Of a stretch of 64,000 bases of DNA, positions 17,321-27,053 are shown piece by piece; position 1 is the stretch's first letter, and the number at the start of each line of letters is the position of its first letter. The notes under the pieces were generated by a model. The model searched no databases. It was given only the letters and a program-made list of their open reading frames with translations, and was not told the DNA's origin. Origin of the DNA: Bacillota bacterium (GTDB lineage: Bacteria > Bacillota > Clostridia > Lachnospirales > Lachnospiraceae); NCBI GenBank assembly GCA_023434365.1, contig JAEYSV010000060.1, positions 30,318-94,317 on the forward strand, in the 5' to 3' direction. A program made the position numbers and the translations under genes.

Positions 17321-19495
17321 ATGAGTACCATCCTGATTATTGGAAACTATGATGCTTTTACTAAGAATTTAGTAAAAAAACTTTCTATTGAAAAGTGGCG
17401 TATTTATACGTTGACTAATAATAAAAAGTTTATTAAGCCGTCGCATGTTTTCGAACAATACGTATTTGATTATAACAGTCATAGCGTAAAAGAGATAATC
17501 AAAAGCTGTCGGCCTGATGTGATTCTTTTTACAGGAGCCTATGATTCTTTTTATAATTGGAATGGTGAAAATGTAAAAGATACTGCATTAAATTTTACTG
17601 CCAATCTTAGTAATGTTCTGATTTCTTCTGCCATGCAAGGAATTAAGCATTTCATCTATCTATCTTCTGAGTGTGTTTTTGAAGATGAGTATATCGTTGA
17701 TATTAAGGAGGAGGTACCGGTTTCTCCAAAAAGCTATAAAGGTATGGCTATCTCACAAGGGGAGAATATGGCGTTGCATTTTGGGCAATCCACTCAGATG
17801 GAGATTACAGTTTTAAGATTAGCTAATATGTATGGCATATTGGAAACTTTAGCAGACTGCAACGATGTTTGCTCGCAAATGTGTGTGGAAGCAATGATTC
17901 ATGGACGTTTGAGCGTAAATGCGAAAAGGGTTTTTTCTCCTTTGTTTATTAGGGATGCGGTAGAAGCACTATGTTTGTTACTCAAGGCACCTGAAAGACG
18001 ATACCCCCTTTACCACATTTCATCGATGGAAGAGGTGACACAAGACAAAGTCGCCAAGTTAATAAAAGATAATTGTCCACACCCAGTTACTGTAGTTGAT
18101 CAGACAATGGGACTAAAGCAAAGAATGATATTATCTAATGAACGGTTTCGTAATGAATTTCCGCTTGAGATTAGAAAAAGTTATAAGGATATAATCCCGA
18201 AGATGATTGTTGCAATAAACAATCATAAAAAACGTTTTTTACATAGTGGTGAAACAATGGTGATAAGCACAGAGAAACAATTATTTCGGTTGCTAAAAAA
18301 TGCGATACCTTTCCTGGAATGTATCATATTATTTATCCCAGTTTTTATGTTGAACCATAGGATGAATGAAAGCCGATATCTTGCCGGCATTAACTTTTAC
18401 TTATTATATGTTTTGCTATTTGCCATTATGTATGGCAGACAGCAGGCAGTTTTTGCTTCTTTACTAAGTGTCATAGGTATTAGTATAAGCAATATTATAA
18501 ACACTACAGATGTTGCCACAATGACGGATTCTAATATGTATGTGCAAATAGTACAAATCTTTATCGTAGGGCTGTCAGTAGGTTATCTTAAAGATAAGTT
18601 CCTTGAAATGAGCACAGACATGAATGATGAGGTGGATTTTCTCAAGGAGCAGCTAAAAGATATTACTATAATAAACTCTAGTAACGAAAGAATCAAAGAT
18701 TATTATACAGACAAGCTGATTAGTAGTAAGGAAAGTATTGGTCGAATCTATGATATCACATCGAAGCTTCAAAACTCAGAAATGGGCGAGGTTTTGTTTG
18801 CCGCACTTGATACACTGAAAGAGATTATGGAGACGTCAGAAGTATCTATTTATCTGGTAACCAATAAGTCATATTGCCGATTGACCTCAGCTTCGAGTGC
18901 AAAGTCCAGTTCTCTTGGCAAATCGATAACAATCAAGGATTATCCCTTGATTTTTAATGTGTTAAAGAAGAGGCAGGTATACATTAATCGTTCGCTAGAT
19001 AGCGATATTCCGATGATGGCTAGTGCCCTGTTTGATGATGATGAGAATATGAGAATCGTAATTCTCCTTTGGAGCCTTCCATATGAGAGAATGACCTTAT
19101 ATTATGCGAATTTATTAACCATCGTTGGAGCATTGGTTTATTCGGTTTTTGTACGTGATGCCAACTACTTGGATGCTTTGGCTTATAAAAGATATCTACC
19201 GGACACAACCATATTACAGCAGACTGCCTTTGAGGAAATGATAAATATCTATAGGCGTGCAGGAGAAAAAGGGTATTCAGAATCCTCTATTTTATATATA
19301 CAAAAAGTTACGATGTCTACCAAAGAAGTAAATAAAATAATTCGTCCAGTTTTGCGTGAAACAGATTATATCGGAATGATGTCTGATGGTAGTCTGGCGA
19401 TTTTATTAGCAAATACCAATAAGAGAGAGTCTGTCCATGTAATAGAACGTTTAGAGTCTTTGAATGTTCATACTTATCTTGGTAGCAAGTTTTAA
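17321..19495 (+). CDS. pelD: SDR-PelD fusion: epimerase-like domain, membrane helices, GAF and degenerate GGDEF
   Basis: The protein has 724 residues. Residues 1-300 are a short-chain dehydrogenase/epimerase-like Rossmann domain (ILIIGNYDAFTKNLVKKL start, YLSSECVF strand), but the catalytic YxxxK is not intact in YKGMAISQG. Residues of about 325-430 hold four membrane helices, then coiled coil, a GAF domain (about 480-600) and a GGDEF-like domain whose active site reads SDGSL (688-692), so it cannot be a cyclase. The inhibitory-site motif RxxD is kept as RETD (679-682). This is the architecture of PelD, the inner-membrane c-di-GMP receptor of Pel polysaccharide export, with an extra N-terminal domain. 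It is the first gene of the cluster. The N-terminal domain resembles UDP-sugar C4 epimerases (PelX-like) but may be non-catalytic. Confidence 0.82.
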   Translation: MSTILIIGNYDAFTKNLVKKLSIEKWRIYTLTNNKKFIKPSHVFEQYVFDYNSHSVKEIIKSCRPDVILFTGAYDSFYNWNGENVKDTALNFTANLSNVLISSAMQGIKHFIYLSSECVFEDEYIVDIKEEVPVSPKSYKGMAISQGENMALHFGQSTQMEITVLRLANMYGILETLADCNDVCSQMCVEAMIHGRLSVNAKRVFSPLFIRDAVEALCLLLKAPERRYPLYHISSMEEVTQDKVAKLIKDNCPHPVTVVDQTMGLKQRMILSNERFRNEFPLEIRKSYKDIIPKMIVAINNHKKRFLHSGETMVISTEKQLFRLLKNAIPFLECIILFIPVFMLNHRMNESRYLAGINFYLLYVLLFAIMYGRQQAVFASLLSVIGISISNIINTTDVATMTDSNMYVQIVQIFIVGLSVGYLKDKFLEMSTDMNDEVDFLKEQLKDITIINSSNERIKDYYTDKLISSKESIGRIYDITSKLQNSEMGEVLFAALDTLKEIMETSEVSIYLVTNKSYCRLTSASSAKSSSLGKSITIKDYPLIFNVLKKRQVYINRSLDSDIPMMASALFDDDENMRIVILLWSLPYERMTLYYANLLTIVGALVYSVFVRDANYLDALAYKRYLPDTTILQQTAFEEMINIYRRAGEKGYSESSILYIQKVTMSTKEVNKIIRPVLRETDYIGMMSDGSLAILLANTNKRESVHVIERLESLNVHTYLGSKF

Positions 19496-19568
19496 TCAAA
19501 CGAGGGCGAACTCTATTAATAAACCAGGAAGTGACACTCTGTAACTACGTTTTGATGGGAGAGTAAAG

Positions 19569-20480
19569 ATGAAAACAGTAGGACTTTGGCCAGTTCTTCT
19601 GATCTTAATATTAAACAGTATATTGGCAATCGTCGTATTTATTCTTGCTTTCTATAAAAAGGAGAAAGAACGAAATACGATGTTTATGTTGTCATGGTTT
19701 ATCTTTATTGTACCTTTTATGGGGGTACTGTACATATTGTCGGGTTTACTGATTAATTATTTCATTCGGAAAAGCAATGTTGATATGAGTGATATTAGCT
19801 TTAGTCAGGACCGTGAAAAACTAATACTTCCACCGAATCAGGAAGCAGAGATGAATTATGTGCCAATTCATGATGCAATGGCTATCTCTGATACGGCAAG
19901 CCTTAGAAGGTTGCTGCTTGATACCATGCTTAATAATGCAAAAAAACGGGTATCCAACATAGCGGTTGCTATGAACAGCAACGATACAGAAGCCTCACAC
20001 TATGTCGCCACAATGATTATGGATGTGTTATCGGAATTACGTTCTATCGCTCAAAGTATGATCGAGAGGATGCGAAGACTTCCCGAGAATGTGGAGTTAA
20101 ATCTACTTACCTTTGATTTTATCTATGAGTTTATTTGTATGAAGATAATGTCTGACATTGAGCAGGAGGCTTATATCTATATCTTAGATGATATTGCTGA
20201 AAATCTTTTTAATCAGAATCTATGGCATATGAGTGCAACGCATTATTTAAGAATCACAGATGTGTTTATATCGATTAAGGACTATAATATGGCTGATAAA
20301 TGGAGCTCTAGAGCGAATCAGTATCGTCCCAATATGCTTGATACTTATAAGGCCAAGTTACATTTGTACTTTGAACAGCATAACTACAACGCTTTTTTTG
20401 ACTGTCTGGATGAATTAAGGAACTCAGAAATTAGTGTTGATAAAGAAATTATAGATTTATTTCATATCTACAATGGTTAG
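19569..20480 (+). CDS. pelE: PelE-like membrane protein
   Basis: The protein has 303 residues. Two membrane helices lie at the N-terminus (about 6-28 and 38-62), followed by a cytoplasmic alpha-helical region of about 240 residues with TPR-like helix pairs. Size, topology and position directly after PelD match PelE, which in the Pseudomonas system partners PelD, PelF and PelG at the membrane. Sequence similarity of PelE is low in general, so the call rests mainly on topology and gene order. Confidence 0.65.
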   Translation: MKTVGLWPVLLILILNSILAIVVFILAFYKKEKERNTMFMLSWFIFIVPFMGVLYILSGLLINYFIRKSNVDMSDISFSQDREKLILPPNQEAEMNYVPIHDAMAISDTASLRRLLLDTMLNNAKKRVSNIAVAMNSNDTEASHYVATMIMDVLSELRSIAQSMIERMRRLPENVELNLLTFDFIYEFICMKIMSDIEQEAYIYILDDIAENLFNQNLWHMSATHYLRITDVFISIKDYNMADKWSSRANQYRPNMLDTYKAKLHLYFEQHNYNAFFDCLDELRNSEISVDKEIIDLFHIYNG

Positions 20481-20520
20481 GTACAGTACAATGTCATATT
20501 AAAAGGGAAGAGAATGTAAA

Positions 20521-22428
20521 ATGATTTCTACTAGAAGTTACTTAACTATAATAATGCTATTTGTAACGATTTTTACATTGTTTATGTTCATTGGGATATC
20601 GTCAAATACAATAACTGATCAGGGTACGAACAGACGAGTAATGGAACAGGTTCGGATTAAACAAAAGGATACTCTGACATCAGATTTACTAAATATGGCC
20701 ATTACTGACCCTAATAAAGAGGTGTCGGGGAGTAAAGTTAGTTATGCACAGAATAAGTTGACGGTTGCAATATTAGCCGAAAGTCAGGATGATGTTGTAA
20801 CAAAGCTTCTGGTTGAATGGTGTGTTTATAATAAATATTTATATCAGATACATACGTCATTGCCTAAAAAAGAGGATATTACGAAGTATAAGTTAATACT
20901 TTTTGGCGATATTGACTTTTCGGGAATGGATTATGAAAGATTATATGATTATGCAAAGCTTGGTAAGACTATGATTTTTACAAAGCTTCCAAATCATCAG
21001 ATAATTCATTCGGATCAGAAGTTGGCAGATTTTTTTGGTATTAAAGATTTGGTCAATCAGAAGGTAGTTGCGGATGGAATTCAAATATTCCCTAATTTTA
21101 TGATTGGTGGTAGCAGAACATATCAAAAGGATGATTACTTTGGTAGCAAGGATGACACTACAGTGAGTATACCTTACTATAAATTATCCGCTGGGTATGA
21201 TATATATGCGGTCGGTCTTTTGGATAATCAGAAAGAGCGTGGAATTGAGAATAAAGATTTGCCGCCGCTATTATGGAGGGCAAAAACTGAGAACTCATTC
21301 GTTTTTGTCGTAAATGGTGATATATTTAAGGGAATGTCTTTGCTTGGGGTATTGACTTCCTTTATGACACAAGAAAAGGAATGCTATCTGTATCCTATCG
21401 TGAATGCTCAGACCATTTCGTTAGTGGGCTACCCTTACTTTTCAGATGAAAATGAGCAGACAATACAGCAAATATATAGCAGAAGTTCAGAAGCTTTGGC
21501 CAGGGATATCTTATGGCCCAATATCGTACATATATTAAAAAATTACGGGGTATCGTTTAATTTTTTCGCTGCATCACAGCTTGATTATTTGGACGAGGTT
21601 GGCCCTAAACAGGATTACATTGATTATTATCTTACGGAAATCAATAAATTGCCAGGTGACATGGGGCTTTCCCTTGGTCAGGTATCTAAGATGGATCTAG
21701 ATCAGATAGTTGAAAAAAACAATGCATTTTTTAGCGAATCTCTCCCTGAGTATGATTTTACAACTTTGTATAGTGGCAATTACGAAACTGATCTAATCAA
21801 AGATAAACTAAAACATCAACTTTTAGATAAGATTAGCCTGGTGATATCAGATTACCAACAGGGTGATAAGCTGCTTAGTTTCTTAGATGAGGATACCTTA
21901 TCTGTAAAATTCAATCTTAATGGGTATCAGCATGAAACGCTGGATGATTTGCAGATGAGTTTTATTCAGAATTCACTCGGAATGTGTAACATGAAAGTGG
22001 ACATAAACCGGGTGATATACCCAAAAGACAATTTGGATGAGTGGAACAAACTGAGTCTAATCTGGTCCAGTGGACAGACTTACTTTAATGATTATTCCGA
22101 GTTTGATATGGTATCAATGTATGAACTAGAAAAGAGGGTCAGACGATTTCTTGCATTAGACTTTATCTATGAGTATAAAAAGGATGAAATTGATATCCAG
22201 ATTGATAATTTTGATGAAGAGGCTTATTTTATACTATCCATCTATGATAAGAGTATCCATACTGCAATGAATGCTGAAGTTTCGAGAATTGCAGCGAATA
22301 CCTATTTGGTAAAGGCTACTGCTTCAGATGTACGATTGCTGTTAGAAGAAAATAATATATTAGAAACGCCAAAGGATATAAAAACAATCCCGAGTAACCC
22401 TAAAACAATGCATTCCAGGGAGGACTAG
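20521..22428 (+). CDS. DUF2194-like exported protein in the PelA position
   Basis: The protein has 635 residues with one N-terminal membrane anchor (about 8-26) and a large extracellular part. Residues of about 75-300 look like a flavodoxin- or GATase-like alpha/beta domain (LTVAILAESQDDVVTKLL, KLILFGDIDFSGMDY), and about 300-560 look like a deacetylase-type barrel (ISLVGYPYFSDENE...). I do not see the metal-binding Asp and His-x-x-x-His set of active polysaccharide deacetylases. In Pel clusters this slot holds PelA (hydrolase/deacetylase). DUF2194 proteins occupy it in some Firmicutes. It ends two bases before pelF. Whether it has activity is open. Confidence 0.55.
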   Translation: MISTRSYLTIIMLFVTIFTLFMFIGISSNTITDQGTNRRVMEQVRIKQKDTLTSDLLNMAITDPNKEVSGSKVSYAQNKLTVAILAESQDDVVTKLLVEWCVYNKYLYQIHTSLPKKEDITKYKLILFGDIDFSGMDYERLYDYAKLGKTMIFTKLPNHQIIHSDQKLADFFGIKDLVNQKVVADGIQIFPNFMIGGSRTYQKDDYFGSKDDTTVSIPYYKLSAGYDIYAVGLLDNQKERGIENKDLPPLLWRAKTENSFVFVVNGDIFKGMSLLGVLTSFMTQEKECYLYPIVNAQTISLVGYPYFSDENEQTIQQIYSRSSEALARDILWPNIVHILKNYGVSFNFFAASQLDYLDEVGPKQDYIDYYLTEINKLPGDMGLSLGQVSKMDLDQIVEKNNAFFSESLPEYDFTTLYSGNYETDLIKDKLKHQLLDKISLVISDYQQGDKLLSFLDEDTLSVKFNLNGYQHETLDDLQMSFIQNSLGMCNMKVDINRVIYPKDNLDEWNKLSLIWSSGQTYFNDYSEFDMVSMYELEKRVRRFLALDFIYEYKKDEIDIQIDNFDEEAYFILSIYDKSIHTAMNAEVSRIAANTYLVKATASDVRLLLEENNILETPKDIKTIPSNPKTMHSRED

Positions 22429-22430
22429 TT

Positions 22431-23903
22431 ATGAAGGTATGTATAATTGCAGAGGGCTGCTATCCGTATGTTGTGGGAGGTGTATCCAGTTGGATCCATA
22501 ATATTATCAAATTGTTTCCTAATATTGAATTCAATTTGATTACCATTGTATCAGATCGAAGTACGAGTGGTAAATTTACTTATGAACTAGCGAATAATCT
22601 TACTGAGATTCATGAGGTGTATTTGCAGGATGTAGACTGGATAGATAAAAGTAAAACAAGAAAGAACAGAGTTCATCTTAAAAAACGGGAAAAGGAAGCA
22701 TTACGAAGTCTGGTCATTGGTGAGAATGTAGACTGGGTGAATGTGTTTCATTTGTTTAACCAGAAGAATATCTCAGTAAATAATTTGCTGATGAGTCCAG
22801 AATTTTTAGAAATTTCAAAGGATTATTATACGCTCAAATATGTTAACATAACATTTTCGGATTTCCTTTGGACGTTACGTTCCATCTACTTACCATTGTT
22901 TTTTGCATTAAAATGTAGTCCACCAAAGGCAGATGTATATCACTGTGTATCCACTGGTTACGCAGGAATTATTGGAAGTAAGGCGTTGTCACTTTTTCCA
23001 GATGCTAAACTACTAATTAGTGAGCATGGTATATATACAAGAGAACGGGAAGAGGAAATCATTAAGGCAAAATGGGTTCAAAGTATCTATAAAACTATCT
23101 GGATTGATCAGTTTCGAAAGATGTCGAAAGGAGCCTATTACTTTGCAGATTTGGTTACCTCCTTATTTGGACAGGCGCAGTCCCTTCAGATAGAATTAGG
23201 TTGTCCGCTTCACAAGGCGGTGATTACACCAAATGGTATAAACACCGAATTGTTTCAAGATATTCCTGGCAAAGATCCAGAGGATGCTTATATTAATGTT
23301 GGAGCAATACTTCGTATTACCCCAATTAAAGATGTAAAAACCATGATAAATGCATTCTATTATGCGCAAAAGAAGCAGCCAAGGCTAAAATTGTGGATTA
23401 TGGGACCAGAGGATGAAGATCCAGAGTATGCCAACGAATGTCATGAGTTGGTAAGTACGTTAAAAGCAGAAAACATCATTTTTACCGGAAGGATTCGTAC
23501 CACTGATTATATCGGAAAAATGGATATGACGATTCTTACCAGTATTAGTGAAGGTCAGCCTCTTACTATATTAGAGGGGTTTGCAGCCAAAAAGCCATGT
23601 ATCGCCACTAATGTAGGGAATTGTCATGGTTTAATCTATGGAGAAAAGGATTCGTTTGGAGAAGCAGGTATTGTTGTACCGGTCATGAACATCTCGGAAA
23701 TCTCGAATGCGATTCTGAAACTGGCCAATGAGCCAGAACTTGCAAGGAAAATGGGTGAAAGAGGGTACCAGCGTCTGATGTATCGGTATAAGAATGTACA
23801 TATGGAGGAAACTTACCGAAGAATATATCAGACATTAGCTAATATGAGTAATGTTACCTATATAGAAGAGCCTTTCGTCTTAGTTAGAGAAGAGGCAGAT
23901 TAA
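22431..23903 (+). CDS. pelF: PelF glycosyltransferase, GT4 family
   Basis: The protein has 490 residues. Its N-terminus (MKVCIIAEGCYPYVVGGVSSW) and the conserved ISEHGIYTREREEEI segment are characteristic of PelF, the cytoplasmic UDP-sugar polymerase of the Pel system. The GT4 retaining E-x7-E motif is present as EGQPLTILE, after the donor-binding TPNGINTELF segment. The start lies two bases after the preceding stop, and a GGGAGGA site overlaps that stop. With the adjacent PelG it is the most diagnostic part of the cluster. Confidence 0.95.
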   Translation: MKVCIIAEGCYPYVVGGVSSWIHNIIKLFPNIEFNLITIVSDRSTSGKFTYELANNLTEIHEVYLQDVDWIDKSKTRKNRVHLKKREKEALRSLVIGENVDWVNVFHLFNQKNISVNNLLMSPEFLEISKDYYTLKYVNITFSDFLWTLRSIYLPLFFALKCSPPKADVYHCVSTGYAGIIGSKALSLFPDAKLLISEHGIYTREREEEIIKAKWVQSIYKTIWIDQFRKMSKGAYYFADLVTSLFGQAQSLQIELGCPLHKAVITPNGINTELFQDIPGKDPEDAYINVGAILRITPIKDVKTMINAFYYAQKKQPRLKLWIMGPEDEDPEYANECHELVSTLKAENIIFTGRIRTTDYIGKMDMTILTSISEGQPLTILEGFAAKKPCIATNVGNCHGLIYGEKDSFGEAGIVVPVMNISEISNAILKLANEPELARKMGERGYQRLMYRYKNVHMEETYRRIYQTLANMSNVTYIEEPFVLVREEAD

Positions 23904-23963
23904 GAGCAAAACCTCCGGGTCAGACGTAAGGTGTAGAAGAGTAGAAGAAAGGTAAACAGAGAT

Positions 23964-25406
23964 ATGGCGGGGATAGGCGTACAATTAAATAAAATATTTG
24001 ATAAGCATACGATTACTTCGTCAATCTATGGAGTGGGTTTTAGTTTTTCGTATACCATTGCACCAATGTTGGTAGTGATTGGATGTTTGATGGGAATGTA
24101 TAAAGTGTTAAGATTTGACACAGTAGGCTACTTAGAAAGAGAAACTTTTTCCTGTAGCGTTCTCTATATCTTTATATTTTCTCTCTTGACCTCGTCTCCA
24201 TTCAACTCAGTATTATCTAAATTTCAGACGGATAGAATATACCAGCAACAATACGAAGATATCAGGCCGTGTATCTATGTTGGGACAATTACGAATTTGA
24301 CTTTATCTTCTTTACTGGCAATTCCGTTCTATATCTATGCCATTGTAGTTGGTGGGATGGAAGTATACTATGTATTTACTGCCTACATGGGATATTTAGG
24401 ATTAACATTAACCCTTTCCACAATGGTATATAATTCAATCCTTAAGCAGTATAAAAAGATTTCTATGTACTTTTCTTGCTCCATGATACTTACTTTTATA
24501 TTGTCTGTTATATTTCATTATCTCTTGAGTTTTTCCGTTACCTACAGTATGTTGTTAGCCTTAACTATTGGCTTTTTGTTAATTGCTTCTCTTGAGCTTG
24601 CTAATGTATTACGATATTTTCCTACGAATAGCCGTAAGTACATGGATGTCATTCATTACTATCGCGTGTACTGGAAACTGATTGCTTCAAATTTTTTATA
24701 TGCCTTTGGGTTATTTGTTCACAACTTTGTTTTTTGGGCGCAGCCATGGCATCTGGTTGTTCGGGACACCTATGTGTGCAACCAGTCCTATGATATGGCG
24801 ACCTGTCTTGCAATGTTTACCAATATCTCTGCCAGTGTATTTTTTATCTCCAGAGTGGAGATGCATTTTCACGAAAGATACAAAGATTATATGGAGGCGG
24901 TGATTGGTGGCAAATTAGATAGTATTGAGAAGACAAAACGGAGGATGTTTCAAGGACTTTCTTCCCAACTTATGACACTGACCCATCTACAGTTTATGGT
25001 ATCCGTAGTTATATATTTTTTGGCAGTAATTTTATTGCCGGTAATGGGCTTTTCTGGATTAACAATGCAGATATATCCGCAACTTTCAGTCGGATACTTT
25101 ATATCGTTTTTGATGTATTCAGAGTTATTGTTCCTATATTATTTTGATGACTTAACCGGTGCAGTGATTAATGGTGTGATTTTTGCCGGTGTAGCGTTTA
25201 TTGGTTCGGTACTAGCTACTAATTTAAGTGCGATATGGTATGGTGCTGGTTTTACACTTGCGGCTTTTCTGGCGTTCACCTTCTCATTCTTTCGGCTTCG
25301 CTTTATTGAAAGGAACATCGATAGCCATGTTTTTTGTAGAGGGACACTAATTAAGCAAGTGAATGCTAAGATGCCAAAACCAGATGTATATAACGTATAT
25401 CATTAG
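23964..25406 (+). CDS. pelG: PelG membrane transporter
   Basis: The protein has 480 residues with about 12 membrane helices and no soluble domain. The N-terminus (MAGIGVQLNKIF, YGVGFSFSYTIAPMLVVIG) and the later FLMYSELLFLYYFDDLTGA segment match PelG, a member of the MOP flippase superfamily that moves the Pel chain across the membrane. It follows pelF by 60 bases. Together they define a Pel-type synthase-exporter. Confidence 0.95.
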   Translation: MAGIGVQLNKIFDKHTITSSIYGVGFSFSYTIAPMLVVIGCLMGMYKVLRFDTVGYLERETFSCSVLYIFIFSLLTSSPFNSVLSKFQTDRIYQQQYEDIRPCIYVGTITNLTLSSLLAIPFYIYAIVVGGMEVYYVFTAYMGYLGLTLTLSTMVYNSILKQYKKISMYFSCSMILTFILSVIFHYLLSFSVTYSMLLALTIGFLLIASLELANVLRYFPTNSRKYMDVIHYYRVYWKLIASNFLYAFGLFVHNFVFWAQPWHLVVRDTYVCNQSYDMATCLAMFTNISASVFFISRVEMHFHERYKDYMEAVIGGKLDSIEKTKRRMFQGLSSQLMTLTHLQFMVSVVIYFLAVILLPVMGFSGLTMQIYPQLSVGYFISFLMYSELLFLYYFDDLTGAVINGVIFAGVAFIGSVLATNLSAIWYGAGFTLAAFLAFTFSFFRLRFIERNIDSHVFCRGTLIKQVNAKMPKPDVYNVYH

Positions 25407-25421
25407 TAAAGGAGGGTTACC

Positions 25422-25853
25422 ATGTCCGATTCACTAAGAATTTTAGTATGTATAGCAGGGATTGTTCTAATCTTTATGGCAAGAAAGGCCAACATTGCAC
25501 GAAAATTGACGGAGAGACAAAGTTTATTCTGGATAATTGGCGGAGTGATCATTATCATGTTTGGACTTGTGCCACATTTGGTTTATTTTATCGCCGATTT
25601 GTTTGGAGTAGAGTATCCACCATCCATTATATTTGCCATCTCTATTATGCTTGTAACGTATGGTATTTTTAACTGTTACAAGACGAATGCTGAGTTATCT
25701 GCCAGAGTACAGGAGCTTGCAATGCAGATATCATTGTTAAATGATGAGAACGTTCATTTAAGAGATAAGTCAATGACAATGATACACTCTGTCAATGAGC
25801 AGGGTGATACGGAGAATGAGAAGAATGAAGAAGAAATTGTTGTTTGTGATTAA
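25422..25853 (+). CDS. DUF2304 family membrane protein
   Basis: The protein has 143 residues: three membrane helices (about 5-20, 37-57 and 69-87), then a coiled-coil tail with heptads (LSARVQELAMQISLLNDENVHL). This is the DUF2304 layout, a family found beside glycosyltransferases in polysaccharide clusters. The last 29 bases overlap the next gene. It probably scaffolds a glycosyltransferase at the membrane, by analogy. Confidence 0.75.
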   Translation: MSDSLRILVCIAGIVLIFMARKANIARKLTERQSLFWIIGGVIIIMFGLVPHLVYFIADLFGVEYPPSIIFAISIMLVTYGIFNCYKTNAELSARVQELAMQISLLNDENVHLRDKSMTMIHSVNEQGDTENEKNEEEIVVCD

Positions 25854-27039
25854 TACGATGGGACGAGCCGGTGCGGAGATGGCCTTAATTGAGTTGTTGA
25901 AAAAGCTCGATTCTATGAAAGAATATGAACTATATCTATACACCATCCTTCCTTGTGGTGAATTATTTGAGAGAGTGCCTGATGGTGTCCATGTTTTGAA
26001 TAAACGGATTAGTCATAGGTCTGTGTCCTCCTTATCTGGTCATATTCGCATAGCAAGAACAGTACTGGCTTCCTTTTTCTATCATTTAACTGGGTTTAAG
26101 CTACTAGGTTATATGATAAAAAACATTCGGCAACAAAAGGCATCGGGCAGAAAGCTTCAGTATGACAAACTTCTTTGGAGACTTCTTGCAGATGGTAGGA
26201 AAAAGATGAATGGAACCTATGATTTGGCGGTGTCTTATATTGAAGGAGCGGCTACTTACTTCGTAGCGGATAAGGTAAACGCTGCTCATAAAGCAGCATT
26301 TATTCATATCGATTATGAGCAGGCAGGATATACCCCATTCATGGATCGTGACTGTTACAAAGAGATGAATAAAATCTATGTTGTATCTAATGCGGTTGGA
26401 GAAAAGTTTTTAAGTATTTATCCGATGTACCAAAAGAAAGTAAGACTGTTTCGTAATTTGCTAGATAAAGAAGGAATATTAAGAAAAGCAGATGCTGGAA
26501 TTGGGTTTACAGATGAGTTTGATGGCACACGCCTTGTGACAGTTGGCCGATTGCATTATCAGAAGGGATATGACATTGCAATTGAAGCATTGGCGAAGAT
26601 GATTCAGGATGGCTATCACATACGTTGGTATATTATTGGAGAGGGTACTGAGCGGTCTAATCTTGAACTATTGATAAAGCAATATGGGATAGATGATTCA
26701 TTTATTCTTATGGGAATGAAAGATAATCCATATCCATATATGAAGCAAGCAGATATATATGTGCATGCCACCCGTTTTGAAGGAAAGAGCATCGCAATTG
26801 AGGAAGCACAGATTTTAGGGAAGACGATTGCGGCCTCAGATTGTACAGGTAATACAGAACAGATTACATCGGGATATGACGGAGTCTTGTTTCCACTTAC
26901 TGTGGACCATTTGGTTCGTGAACTTGAGTTTCTGATAGATAATAATGAGTTACGAAAAGAATATGCCAGACATGCAGCAGCAAAAGAATTAGAGTATCCG
27001 GAGGATCTTATGGATATGCTTACGATGCTTGGCAGGTAG
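25825..27039 (+). CDS. Glycosyltransferase, GT4 family
   Basis: The protein has 404 residues with an N-terminal acceptor domain (LLFVINTMGRAGAEMALIELL, a GT4 pattern) and a donor domain with VTVGRLHYQKGYDIAIEAL and the E-x7-E motif EGKSIAIEE. I chose the ATG at 25825, ten bases after GGAG. Upstream in-frame starts at 25795 and 25816 have no spaced site. It overlaps the DUF2304 gene. It likely adds a sugar during synthesis or decoration of the secreted polymer; donor and acceptor unknown. Confidence 0.88.
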   Translation: MKKKLLFVINTMGRAGAEMALIELLKKLDSMKEYELYLYTILPCGELFERVPDGVHVLNKRISHRSVSSLSGHIRIARTVLASFFYHLTGFKLLGYMIKNIRQQKASGRKLQYDKLLWRLLADGRKKMNGTYDLAVSYIEGAATYFVADKVNAAHKAAFIHIDYEQAGYTPFMDRDCYKEMNKIYVVSNAVGEKFLSIYPMYQKKVRLFRNLLDKEGILRKADAGIGFTDEFDGTRLVTVGRLHYQKGYDIAIEALAKMIQDGYHIRWYIIGEGTERSNLELLIKQYGIDDSFILMGMKDNPYPYMKQADIYVHATRFEGKSIAIEEAQILGKTIAASDCTGNTEQITSGYDGVLFPLTVDHLVRELEFLIDNNELRKEYARHAAAKELEYPEDLMDMLTMLGR

Positions 27040-27053
27040 GGAGATGAACTTAT

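Noticed and set aside
17321..19495. Active diguanylate cyclase
   Set aside because: The GGDEF motif is SDGSL, so catalysis is not expected; only the RxxD binding motif is kept.
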